From: an uncultured Clostridia bacterium
Lineage (GTDB): Bacteria; Bacillota; Clostridia; Christensenellales; UBA1242
Assembly: GCA_944376825.1 (NCBI GenBank)
Contig: CALWDY010000025.1
Coordinates: forward strand, 1 to 49,251
Direction: 5' to 3'
DNA length: 49,251 nt
Shown: piece after piece, positions 42,510-49,251 of the stretch
How positions within the stretch are numbered: the stretch's first letter is position 1
How the letters are laid out: every line of letters begins with the position of its first letter
Notes under the pieces: model-generated
Database searches by the model: none
What the model was told of the DNA's origin: nothing
The model's input: the letters and a program-made list of their open reading frames with translations, nothing else
Program-made: the position numbers and the translations under genes

Positions 42510-42864
42510 TAAAACAAAATTCTACAAATATATATGCATAGTTTATGCAATAAAAAAATACAAAATATAATGATGCAACTTCCAAAATACATTATTAAAA
42601 ACTAATCGTTTAAAGTTATACCTAAAATATCAACAAAGTTGTGCACAATGTTAAACAATTAAAACACGAAATATTATAAACAAAAGTTATAAACAAATAA
42701 CTATGTGTGGAAATGTGGATAACTTAATCAAATTTATCAACTTTTAACCAAAATACGATAAAAATTTATAAATAAAGACCAAAATGAATAAATATGCAAT
42801 TGTGGAAATGTGGATAACTTTTTCACATTTTTGTTTAAAATTTTTCAATACTCTATTTAGTTAT
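42510..42864. other. Intergenic region with duplicated DnaA-box module
   Basis: TGTGGAAATGTGGATAACTT occurs at 42706-42725 and, identical, at 42801-42820. Each copy holds a perfect DnaA box (TGTGGATAA, complement of TTATCCACA) eight bases after a near-box (TGTGGAAAT). TTATAAACA-like near-boxes lie around 42674-42695, and TTGTGCACAA is at about 42638-42647. Everything else is AT-rich. No gene is present. Active DnaA binding is inference from the box sequence. Confidence 0.65.
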
Positions 42865-42893
42865 TTGACAATGGGGAACATACAATATATACT
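42865..42893 (+). promoter_or_regulatory. mrnC operon promoter
   Basis: TTGACA (42865-42870), 17 bp, TATACT (42888-42893). It starts 48 bases after the second DnaA-box module, so DnaA could influence it. Confidence 0.85.
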
Positions 42894-42926
42894 TTCTAAG
42901 AAAAAATAATTTTAGCACTGGGGCAT

Positions 42927-43328
42927 ATGGAAACACAAATACAAAATTTATCACAAAGTATATATCAAATAAATCCGCTTGTTTTGGCGTTTGTTGGTGA
43001 TAGCGTTCACACCTTGTATGTTAGACAACAAATAATAAAAGAAGCAATTCACAAATTAAACGACTATAATAAGTCATGCAATTTTTTATGCAGAGCAAAA
43101 ACACAAAGCAAAGTTTTGGATAAACTTGAACCATTGCTTTTGCCAAATGAGCAAGATATAGTAAGGCGCACAAGAAACACAAAAACGCATCACACTGCAA
43201 AAAACGCAAACTTGGTTGAATATAAAAAAGCAACGTGTTTTGAAGCACTTGTTGGGTATTTGTATCTTGTTGGGGAAAATGATAGGCTTAAAAAATTTTT
43301 AGAAATTTCAATAGAGGAAAGGAAATAA
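42927..43328 (+). CDS. mrnC: Mini-ribonuclease III
   Basis: 133 residues. A bare RNase III catalytic domain without RNA-binding domain, starting INPLVLAFVGDSVHTLYVRQ with the catalytic Asp, then YKKATCFEALVGYLYL with the metal-binding Glu. It trims 23S rRNA precursor ends in Bacillus. The mrnC-rlmB-sigH order is the usual one, but cysS is missing upstream and yacP is missing between rlmB and sigH. Confidence 0.94.
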   Translation: METQIQNLSQSIYQINPLVLAFVGDSVHTLYVRQQIIKEAIHKLNDYNKSCNFLCRAKTQSKVLDKLEPLLLPNEQDIVRRTRNTKTHHTAKNANLVEYKKATCFEALVGYLYLVGENDRLKKFLEISIEERK

Positions 43329-43330
43329 CA

Positions 43331-44050
43331 ATGATAGTAGAAGGAAAAAATGCGGTTAGAGAACTAATAAACAGCGGGGCAACAATAAACAAAATGTATG
43401 TTGAGAAAAACCTTAAAGATAATATAAGCAACGAAATAATTGCACTTGCAAAAAACAAAAATATTAGAATTGATTTTGTGCCAAGAGAAGTGCTTGACAA
43501 AAAAAGCACAACAAAACGACATCAAGGTTTTTTGTGCGATACAGTAGATTTTGCGTATTGTGATGTGGACGACATTTTAAAACACGCAGAAAATAAAGGT
43601 GAAGATCCATTTATTGTTATATTGGATGGAATAGAAGATCCACATAATCTAGGAGCAATTATAAGAACATGTGAATGTGCGGGTGTTCATGGCATAATAA
43701 TTCCAAAACACAGAGCGTGTCAAGTTAATGACACAGTAATAAAAACAAGTGCCGGGGCAACCATGAATATGCTTGTTTCAAGCGTTACAAATTTAAATAA
43801 CACAATACAATACTTAAAAAATAAAAATGTTTGGGTTTATGGGCTTGAACTTGGTGGAAAAGACATATACAAAACAAATTTAAGTGGAAGGGTTGCGCTT
43901 GTGGTTGGTAGTGAAGGCTTTGGAATAAGTAGACTTGTAAAAGAAAATTGCGATGAAATTATATCACTTCCTCAAAAAGGCAAAATCAATAGTTTAAATG
44001 CAAGTGTTGCATGCTCAATTGCTGTTTATGAAATTTTAAAGCAAAGGTAA
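43331..44050 (+). CDS. rlmB: 23S rRNA 2'-O-methyltransferase RlmB (TrmH/SpoU family)
   Basis: 239 residues. An N-terminal substrate-binding domain (VEGKNAVRELI) and the SpoU trefoil-knot domain with the three family motifs: LDGIEDPHNLGAIIRTCECAG, LVVGSEGFGISRL, and SLPQKGKINSLNASVACSI. RlmB methylates G2251 of 23S rRNA. AGGAAAGGA precedes ATG 43331, two bases after mrnC. Confidence 0.95.
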   Translation: MIVEGKNAVRELINSGATINKMYVEKNLKDNISNEIIALAKNKNIRIDFVPREVLDKKSTTKRHQGFLCDTVDFAYCDVDDILKHAENKGEDPFIVILDGIEDPHNLGAIIRTCECAGVHGIIIPKHRACQVNDTVIKTSAGATMNMLVSSVTNLNNTIQYLKNKNVWVYGLELGGKDIYKTNLSGRVALVVGSEGFGISRLVKENCDEIISLPQKGKINSLNASVACSIAVYEILKQR

Positions 44051-44052
44051 AA

Positions 44053-44658
44053 ATGGAAAATTTAAATGATGAACAATTAATAGAAAAGGCAAAAAATGGC
44101 AATGAGTTGGCATTAGATTTTTTGATGGATAGATACAAAGTTTTGGCAAGTAAAATTGCCAGAAGTTATTTTTTGGTTGGGGCCGAGTATGAAGATTTAT
44201 TGCAAGAAGCAATGATTGGGCTTTATAAAGCATATATAAGTTATAATAAAAACAACAAAGCAAGTTTTTCAACCTTTGCTAGAACATGTATAACTAGAAA
44301 TGTTCAAACAGCAGTAAAAACGGCAAACAGAAAAAAAAATCAAATTCTTAACAGTAGCATATCTCTAACAAATCAAGGTGGACTAAAAAAACAAGGCGAA
44401 ACCGAAGATGAAGAAATAAACCTTATTATTCCGTCAAATAGTTTATCACCAGATGAAAAACTAATAGAAAGTGAAAATATGCAAAATATAAAGGAAAAAA
44501 TAAAACAGGTTTTATCCAAGTTTGAACTTGATGTTTTAGTTCTATATTTACAAGGATATTCTTACACGCAAATTGCCCAAAAACTCAACTTAAACAACAA
44601 GAGCATAGACAATGCACTTTCAAGAATAAGACACAAATTAAGTTTTTTAAAAAGATAA
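44053..44658 (+). CDS. sigH: RNA polymerase sigma-H factor
   Basis: 201 residues. Sigma-70 parts: region 2 with DRYKVLASKIARSYF, DLLQEAMIGLYKA and STFARTCITRNVQTA, and region 4 with FELDVLVLYLQGYSYTQIAQ and KSIDNALSRIRHKL. The position next to mrnC and rlmB, and the match to the spo0H type, support sigma-H, which starts sporulation and stationary-phase genes. It begins two bases after rlmB. A terminator separates it from spoIIE. Confidence 0.92.
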   Translation: MENLNDEQLIEKAKNGNELALDFLMDRYKVLASKIARSYFLVGAEYEDLLQEAMIGLYKAYISYNKNNKASFSTFARTCITRNVQTAVKTANRKKNQILNSSISLTNQGGLKKQGETEDEEINLIIPSNSLSPDEKLIESENMQNIKEKIKQVLSKFELDVLVLYLQGYSYTQIAQKLNLNNKSIDNALSRIRHKLSFLKR

Positions 44659-44659
44659 A

Positions 44660-44682
44660 GCGAACAATGTTCGTTTTTTTTA
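44660..44682 (+). terminator. Terminator after sigH
   Basis: CGAAC-AAT-GTTCG and eight T. It ends the mrnC-rlmB-sigH operon. Confidence 0.85.
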
Positions 44683-44760
44683 TTAAATTTTTTATCTTAA
44701 AATAATAATTGTTCTTGCAAAAAATGTATAAAAAAAAAGAAAATAAAATTAGTTTTATTT

Positions 44761-44770
44761 TACGACAAAA
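44761..44770 (-). promoter_or_regulatory. Possible Spo0A box before spoIIE
   Basis: TACGACA, reverse complement TGTCGTA, matches six of seven bases of the 0A-box core TGTCGAA about 75 bases upstream of spoIIE, a gene controlled by Spo0A in Bacillus. One near-match in AT-rich DNA is weak evidence. Confidence 0.3.
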
Positions 44771-44842
44771 ATATAGTATAAATTATAAATTATTTTTACC
44801 ATTTTTTTTTAATTCACATTTATTATTATGTCGAGGTGAATT

Positions 44843-47143
44843 ATGGAAAAAGTTTATAGTCAAGAAAATAAATTGTTTACAGTTTGCAAATATATTTTAT
44901 TTTTTATGGTGTTTTATTTATTGCAAAAAGCACAAATTAATGGAATAATTAATCCATTTAGTTTTGGAATATATTTTGCTCTTATTTGGTGCAATCAAAA
45001 CATTTTAATTTTGTCGCCACTTTATATTGCGTCAAGTTATTTAAATAATTTTATTTTATATGATTTATATTCGGCTATTGCAACTTGCCTTATTATGATT
45101 ATAATTTATGGAGTGCATCTTAAACTAAAAAAGCCAATAAAACCAATGTATATGCTTTTATATGCGCTAATAAGTCAGGCAGTTTATGTTTTTTTAAAAA
45201 TATATAGTGGAACAATCTGGTGGATAGTTTTTGTTGAACTTGTTTTTGGGCTTTTGTATATGTTTGCGTGCATGAAAGTTTTTGAAAGTTTAATTGTAAG
45301 AGGAATTACACGAAAATTTACATTAATTCAAACAATTTGTCTGGGTGCATTTTTTGCAAGTTTGACTTGCGGGCTTAGAGCAATAACTGTTTTTGATTTT
45401 GATTTTGCAAAATTGTTTTTAGCATTTGTAGTTATTTTTTCAACTCTTATTTTACCAATACTAGAAAGTGCACTTTTAACAATGGTGTTTTCGGCAGGAA
45501 CCCTACTTTATGATAACAATGCATATTTGGTTGCACCTATAATAATTTGGTGGCTGGTTTGTTCTTGTTTTAGGGGGCGACACAAAATTTTTGCTATTTT
45601 AAGTTTAATTGTAACAGAACTTATGTGTGTTTTTTATTTTGACTTTTACTACACAACTTCTTTTATAACATTTTTGCCGTGTATAATAAGTGGGGTTGTG
45701 GCATTGTGTATTCCAAAATCGTATTATCAAACATTGGCAGAAACCTATAATTCAAGTTTTGTAAACAGAAGTTTAGAAACTATAATAAATAGAAATAGAA
45801 ATAACATACATAAAAGACTTTTAAAACTTTCACAAGTGTTTGGCGAGATGGACAAAGTTTTTAGAAGCATGATAAAAGGAAAAGAAAGTGAAAACGAACT
45901 AAAATCACTTTTGGTTACCGAAATAAAAAGCAAACTCTGTGCATCTTGTCCAGAAAAAAACAGATGCCATAAAACATATGGGGATGAAACAAATTCAATA
46001 CTTATCAATCTTGCAAACATTGCTTTTGAAAAAGGAAGAATAACACTTTTAGATATTCCAAGTGTTCTTACTGGTAGATGTTTTAAAGTTAATCAACTAG
46101 TTTATACAATAAACGACTTGATTGAACAATACAAAAGTTATGCTTCGCTTCTGGGAAGCATAGATGCAAGCAAAGTTTTAATTGGAGAGCAGTTGTATGG
46201 AGTAAGTGGAGTATTAAAAGATCTTGCAAAAGATGTGGGAAAAAATGTTGTGTTTGATAACGGGCTTGAAAAAGAAATCATAGATGAACTTGTTTATAAT
46301 GACATAATATGTAGCGATGCTATTGTGTATCATGAAAATCAAAATGTTGTTTCATGTGTTTTGGAAGTTAGAAAAGAAGATAGTTTAAAAAGCAAAATAA
46401 ACAGCATTGTCTCAAAAGTTTGCAGAACAAAAATGCTTGTTGAAACAGATGAATCAAGTCCTCATGCAGGATGGCAAATTTTAAATTTAAAAACAGCACC
46501 AAAATATGACATTATTTTTGGAACAAGCGCTCATACAAAATCTTCATCAACAAAAAGTGGAGATACTTATTCTATAATAAGAATAGAAGATGGAAAAATT
46601 TTAATGGCACTTTGCGATGGAATGGGTAGTGGCGAAAAAGCAGAACGAACAAGTCAAACGGCAATATCTCTTGTTGAAAATTTCTATAAGGCTGGGTTTG
46701 AAAGTGATATAATACTTTCTAGTGTAAACAAGTTTTTATCATTGGGAAGCACCGATGTGTTCTCGTGTTTAGATATGGCAATAATTGACTTAAAAAATGG
46801 CAGTGCCGACTTTATTAAACTTGGAGCAACAAATGGATACATAAAACATGGAGACACCATAAGTGTTATAGAGTGTAATGCGCTTCCTCTGGGGATAATA
46901 TCAAACGCCACTCCAACAATAAAAACAACAATGCTTCACAGTGGGGATATGGTTGTGATATGTACCGATGGTGTAACGGATAGTTTTGCCAGTGATGAAG
47001 AGATGACGGATTATGTAAACAATATAAATTCGCTAAACCCACAAGAAGTTGCAGATTTGCTAATGGATAAAGCACTTGAAAACAATCATCAAACTGCACT
47101 TGATGATATGACAATCATAGTGGCAAAAATTTTTGCTAGATAA
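44843..47143 (+). CDS. spoIIE: Stage II sporulation protein E (PP2C phosphatase)
   Basis: 766 residues. The N-terminal third has about ten membrane helices, then a central region with a Cys pair segment (CASCPEKNRCHKTYG), and a C-terminal PP2C phosphatase domain with the metal-binding Asp residues in ALCDGMGSGEKAE and ICTDGVTDSF. SpoIIE dephosphorylates SpoIIAA to release sigma-F in the forespore. The ribosome site GAGGTGA precedes ATG 44843. The gene proves the organism has the sporulation program, or did recently. Confidence 0.95.
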   Translation: MEKVYSQENKLFTVCKYILFFMVFYLLQKAQINGIINPFSFGIYFALIWCNQNILILSPLYIASSYLNNFILYDLYSAIATCLIMIIIYGVHLKLKKPIKPMYMLLYALISQAVYVFLKIYSGTIWWIVFVELVFGLLYMFACMKVFESLIVRGITRKFTLIQTICLGAFFASLTCGLRAITVFDFDFAKLFLAFVVIFSTLILPILESALLTMVFSAGTLLYDNNAYLVAPIIIWWLVCSCFRGRHKIFAILSLIVTELMCVFYFDFYYTTSFITFLPCIISGVVALCIPKSYYQTLAETYNSSFVNRSLETIINRNRNNIHKRLLKLSQVFGEMDKVFRSMIKGKESENELKSLLVTEIKSKLCASCPEKNRCHKTYGDETNSILINLANIAFEKGRITLLDIPSVLTGRCFKVNQLVYTINDLIEQYKSYASLLGSIDASKVLIGEQLYGVSGVLKDLAKDVGKNVVFDNGLEKEIIDELVYNDIICSDAIVYHENQNVVSCVLEVRKEDSLKSKINSIVSKVCRTKMLVETDESSPHAGWQILNLKTAPKYDIIFGTSAHTKSSSTKSGDTYSIIRIEDGKILMALCDGMGSGEKAERTSQTAISLVENFYKAGFESDIILSSVNKFLSLGSTDVFSCLDMAIIDLKNGSADFIKLGATNGYIKHGDTISVIECNALPLGIISNATPTIKTTMLHSGDMVVICTDGVTDSFASDEEMTDYVNNINSLNPQEVADLLMDKALENNHQTALDDMTIIVAKIFAR

Positions 47144-47146
47144 CAT

Positions 47147-47173
47147 TTGACAAAAAAACATATATTATATAAT
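47147..47173 (+). promoter_or_regulatory. Possible promoter after spoIIE
   Basis: TTGACA (47147-47152), 15 bp, TATAAT (47168-47173). The spacer is short. It precedes the small frame at 47182 by nine bases. Confidence 0.45.
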
Positions 47174-47181
47174 CTATTTGC

Positions 47182-47268
47182 ATGAAAAAACTAATTTATA
47201 CTCTAATTATAACATTTATATGTTTTGCAATTATGCTAACATCGTTTATTATTTTGTGTGTAACATAA
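47182..47268 (+). CDS. Candidate 28-residue membrane peptide
   Basis: MKK followed by about 22 hydrophobic residues (LIYTLIITFICFAIMLTSF and on) and ending CVT. It has a promoter-like sequence just upstream and a terminator just downstream, but no ribosome site, so it would be leaderless. It could be a small membrane or toxin-like peptide, or a chance frame. The promoter and the lone terminator are the reasons for listing it. Confidence 0.35.
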   Translation: MKKLIYTLIITFICFAIMLTSFIILCVT

Positions 47269-47302
47269 AAAAACTACTATGTAATTAATAGTAGTTTTTT
47301 TG
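47267..47302. terminator. Bidirectional terminator between spoIIE region and scfB
   Basis: AAAAAACTACTA and TAGTAGTTTTTTT form a perfect stem over a loop of about nine bases. It serves both converging transcripts. Confidence 0.88.
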
Positions 47303-48676
47303 CTTTATATTTTCTCTTGCAACTTGCATCATTATTGCGCATTCAATTCTTTTTTTAAACAGTTTGCAACCATATTCATAAACACCTGTAATATCGCCTG
47401 TTGCATGGTATGCATTAGCGGCACACCCACCACTGCAATAAAGTTTTGCCCAGCAAGATGCACAATCTTTTCTTGCATATGCGTTACAATTTTTAAATTT
47501 ATTTACCAAATCTACATTTGTTATGCCATCGTAAATATTGCCTAAACTATAATTATTGTCGCCAACAAATTGATGACAAGGGAAAAGTTCTCCCCATGGT
47601 GTTACAGCCATATATTCTGTTCCACTTCCGCATCCACTTATTCTTTTATATATGCAAGGTCCGTTTTTTAAATCTAACATATAGTGGTAGAAGGTGAAAG
47701 GTCGACCTTCCTTTTCTCTTTTTAACATTTCTTTTGCCAAAATTTCGTATTGTTCATATAAAATTGGCAAGTCTTCTTCTGTTAGTGCATATGGATCTTT
47801 TGGACTACACACAACAGGTTCCATGCTAAGCTCTGTAAAGCCAAGGTCTGCCATGTGAAAAATATCTTTTGTAAAATCTGTGTTGTTGTGGGTAAATGTT
47901 CCACGAACATAATAATTTTTGTTGCCACGCTTTTTAACAAAATCTAAAAATTTTGGAATAATTATGTCATACGATCCCTTACCAGAAACCGTTTTTCTTA
48001 AATTGTCGTGGATTTCTTTTCTTCCATCCAAACTTAAAACAACATTATGCATTTCTTTATTGGCAAAATCTATAACATCATCATTTATGCTCATTCCATT
48101 TGTTGTTAGTGTAAACCTAAAATTTTTGCCTTTTTCCTTTTCTATGTTTCTTGCATATTCAACAATTTTTTTAACAACATCAAAATTGAGTAGTGGTTCA
48201 CCGCCAAAAAAGTCAACTTCAAGGTTTCTTCTTGTTCCACTGTTTTCAATCAAAAAATCTATAGCACGCTTTCCAACTTCATAACTCATAATGGCACGCT
48301 CGCCGTGATATTTTCCTTGACTTGCAAAGCAGTATTGGCAGTTAAGGTTACAAGTGTGTGCAACATGCAAACAAAGTGCTTTAACAACTGTGTTTCTATT
48401 TTTAAAATCAAATGCCTTGCCTTTAAAGGTATCTTGTGTGAAAAGTTGTTTGCTTTTTTTTAGTTCTTCAATATCACAAAAAACATCATCAATTTCTTGA
48501 CTTGTTACAGTTTTATCATTTTTATATTTTTCAAGCATTTTTAATTTTATTTCTTCTTTTGGCGTGTTTTCATAAAGTGAAATGATGTCATATGCAAGGT
48601 CATCAACTGTGTGTACACTGCCACTAAATACATCTATTACAATATTGTATCTATTTAATTTATATTGGTGTATCAT
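47285..48676 (-). CDS. scfB: Radical SAM maturase of the SCIFF peptide
   Basis: 463 residues from ATG 48676, which has GGAG five bases upstream; the frame is open to 48763 but the extra part covers the leader hairpins. It forms thioether links between Cys and other residues of the precursor peptide. The radical SAM cluster is HTCNLNCQYCFA (Cys-x3-Cys-x2-Cys); a SAM-site FGGEPLLNF follows. The C-terminal SPASM domain is Cys-rich (PCIYKRISGCGSG, LFPCHQF, DCASCWAKLYCSGGCAAN) and would bind two more Fe-S clusters. The N-terminus (residues 1-90) is the RiPP recognition-like part. scfA lies 107 bases upstream. Confidence 0.95.
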   Translation of the reverse strand: MIHQYKLNRYNIVIDVFSGSVHTVDDLAYDIISLYENTPKEEIKLKMLEKYKNDKTVTSQEIDDVFCDIEELKKSKQLFTQDTFKGKAFDFKNRNTVVKALCLHVAHTCNLNCQYCFASQGKYHGERAIMSYEVGKRAIDFLIENSGTRRNLEVDFFGGEPLLNFDVVKKIVEYARNIEKEKGKNFRFTLTTNGMSINDDVIDFANKEMHNVVLSLDGRKEIHDNLRKTVSGKGSYDIIIPKFLDFVKKRGNKNYYVRGTFTHNNTDFTKDIFHMADLGFTELSMEPVVCSPKDPYALTEEDLPILYEQYEILAKEMLKREKEGRPFTFYHYMLDLKNGPCIYKRISGCGSGTEYMAVTPWGELFPCHQFVGDNNYSLGNIYDGITNVDLVNKFKNCNAYARKDCASCWAKLYCSGGCAANAYHATGDITGVYEYGCKLFKKRIECAIMMQVARENIKQKNYY

Positions 48677-48699
48677 TTTTTCTCCATAGTAATCAAAAT

Positions 48700-48772
48700 A
48701 AAAATGCCGAAAAGAAAACTCAACGACATTCAATAAAAATGCCGAAAAGAAAACTTTCGGCATAATTTTTTT
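48700..48772 (-). terminator. Hairpin with a duplicated arm between scfA and scfB
   Basis: On the minus strand ATGCCGAAA pairs with TTTTCGGCAT over GTTTTC and is followed by a U run, a terminator-like hairpin after scfA. The 3' arm and loop (AGTTTTCTTTTCGGCATTTT) occur again 35 bases later, before scfB. The 5' arm can thus pair with either copy. Confidence 0.7.
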
Positions 48773-48783
48773 TGTGCCTTAAA

Positions 48784-48933
48784 TTAGTCTGCACAATTTT
48801 CGCATTTTTGGTTTGCAACACCACATGATGTTTTGCATGCTGATTGGCAAGATGTTTGACATTCGCCACAACCACATGTTGAAAGGTCTTGATCTACTAA
48901 TTTTCTTGTGTTTAATGTTTGTATTCTTCTCAT
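48784..48933 (-). CDS. scfA: SCIFF ribosomally made peptide precursor, eight Cys
   Basis: 49 residues, too short for many gene callers. It starts MRRIQTLNTRKLV and has the family core CGECQTSCQSACKTSC and the later NQKC. Six Cys (22, 25, 29, 33, 37, 44) occupy the usual spacing; two extra Cys lie at 20 and 47. SCIFF peptides are found in nearly all Clostridia and are linked by ScfB; their role is unknown. AAGGAG precedes ATG 48933 and a consensus promoter is at 48960. scfB follows on the same strand. Confidence 0.95.
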   Translation of the reverse strand: MRRIQTLNTRKLVDQDLSTCGCGECQTSCQSACKTSCGVANQKCENCAD

Positions 48934-48959
48934 GATAATCTCCTTATAATAATCATTTT

Positions 48960-48988
48960 ATTTTATAAACAAAAAAAAATTTTGTCAA
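48960..48988 (-). promoter_or_regulatory. scfA promoter
   Basis: On the minus strand: TTGACA (48983-48988), 17 bp rich in T, TAAAAT (48960-48965). Confidence 0.75.
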
Positions 48989-49056
48989 CTTTTTATAAAA
49001 CATTTAATTTATTATGGCAGTTACAAAAATGTTTCGTCAAACACAGTATTAATAAT

Positions 49057-49065
49057 TTATCCACA
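49057..49065 (+). promoter_or_regulatory. Perfect DnaA box
   Basis: TTATCCACA, the consensus box, alone in the scfA-49219 intergenic region. A single 9-mer can arise by chance in AT-rich DNA. Confidence 0.45.
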
Positions 49066-49114
49066 ATATCAAATAAAAAAACAAACCAAAAATTTACTAA
49101 ACACACAAAAATGC

Positions 49115-49145
49115 TTGACACGACGGGGGGGGGGTATCCTATTAT
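49115..49145 (+). promoter_or_regulatory. Promoter with a ten-G tract in its spacer
   Basis: Consensus TTGACA (49115-49120) and TATTAT (49140-49145) are separated by 19 bp that include ten consecutive G (49125-49134). Losing two G would give the ideal 17. The tract is extraordinary in DNA this AT-rich and sits where slippage would change promoter strength for the gene at 49219. Confidence 0.65.
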
Positions 49146-49218
49146 TAGTTATACAATATATACATTTTTATATGGCAAGTTGTTCACAATATATGTATAA
49201 AAAATAAAAGGAGAAGAG

Positions 49219-49251
49219 ATGAGAAAAAAGAGCAAACTTTTTTTAAGCATG
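49219..49251 (+). CDS. Start of a gene cut by the window end
   Basis: ATG 49219 follows AAAAGGAG at a good distance. Only 11 codons are seen, MRKKSKLFLSM, a basic start leading into hydrophobic residues that would suit a signal peptide. If so the product is exported or on the surface, which would fit a phase-variable promoter. Confidence 0.6.
   Translation, partial: MRKKSKLFLSM

Noticed and set aside
42510-42864. Calling the DnaA-box region the chromosome origin
   Set aside because: Genes on both sides run in one direction and dnaA-dnaN lie 32 kb away; the boxes alone do not prove an origin.
44709-44948. 79-codon plus-strand frame before spoIIE
   Set aside because: It overlaps the start of spoIIE in another frame, has no ribosome site and has biased low-complexity content.
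48677-48763. N-terminal extension of scfB to 48763
   Set aside because: It would translate the scfA terminator hairpin; ATG 48676 has a good ribosome site and the family start.
1-49251. CRISPR arrays, rRNA genes and riboswitches
   Set aside because: No regularly spaced repeats, rRNA segments or known riboswitch cores were seen on either strand.

Overview
The window is about 49 kb of very AT-rich DNA (roughly 28 to 30 percent GC by eye) from a spore-forming member of the Clostridia (Bacillota). The evidence is a dnaA-dnaN replication region, an rpmH-rnpA-yidD-yidC-jag-mnmE-mnmG-rsmG-parA-parB block, sporulation genes (sigH, spoIIE), and the SCIFF peptide with its radical SAM maturase, a pair typical of Clostridia. 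I cannot name the genus. An uncultured gut lineage is plausible but is inference.

Layout. 1-4000 is an accessory left edge: a truncated IS200/IS605 TnpA, a holin-like membrane protein, a frameshifted gene of carboxypeptidase-regulatory-like domains, and a coiled-coil protein with a beta-rich C-terminus. 4000-9060 holds a secreted/lipoprotein pair in front of gltX, then a small acidic peptide gene and a membrane-anchored unknown protein on the opposite strand. 9180-18730 is the origin-proximal core, all on the plus strand. 18730-19931 is a decayed HExxH-motif gene on the minus strand that interrupts the core. 20101-22201 is parA-parB followed by four parS sites. 22447-29173 mixes cvpA, a dehydrogenase, a small Cys-rich peptide, an ArsR regulator, a thymidylate kinase, prfB (with its programmed +1 frameshift) and tsaD. 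29230-31760 is an accessory patch: a SLOG protein, three XRE-type regulators, tRNA-Ala and a structured non-coding stretch. 31801-47143 is a plus-strand housekeeping run (tlyA, a GPH-type transporter, cca, rmuC, a phosphohexomutase, uvrC, an SGNH hydrolase, a CaCA exchanger, mrnC, rlmB, sigH, spoIIE). The right edge carries scfB and scfA on the minus strand and the first codons of a gene whose promoter spacer contains ten G residues.

How the parts work together. DnaA, DnaN, ParA, ParB and parS handle replication and segregation. RnpA, MnmE/MnmG, RsmG, TlyA, RlmB, TsaD, CCA and GltX serve tRNA and rRNA maturation. YidD, YidC and Jag serve membrane insertion. SigH and SpoIIE start sporulation.

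Most worth a second look: the poly-G promoter (possible phase variation), a 20-bp direct repeat carrying perfect DnaA boxes 33 kb from dnaA, an 8-Cys SCIFF peptide with a duplicated hairpin arm before its maturase, two small genes with strong expression signals that automated calling would miss (41-aa acidic, 59-aa Cys-rich), several probably leaderless genes, and frameshift decay confined to accessory genes.
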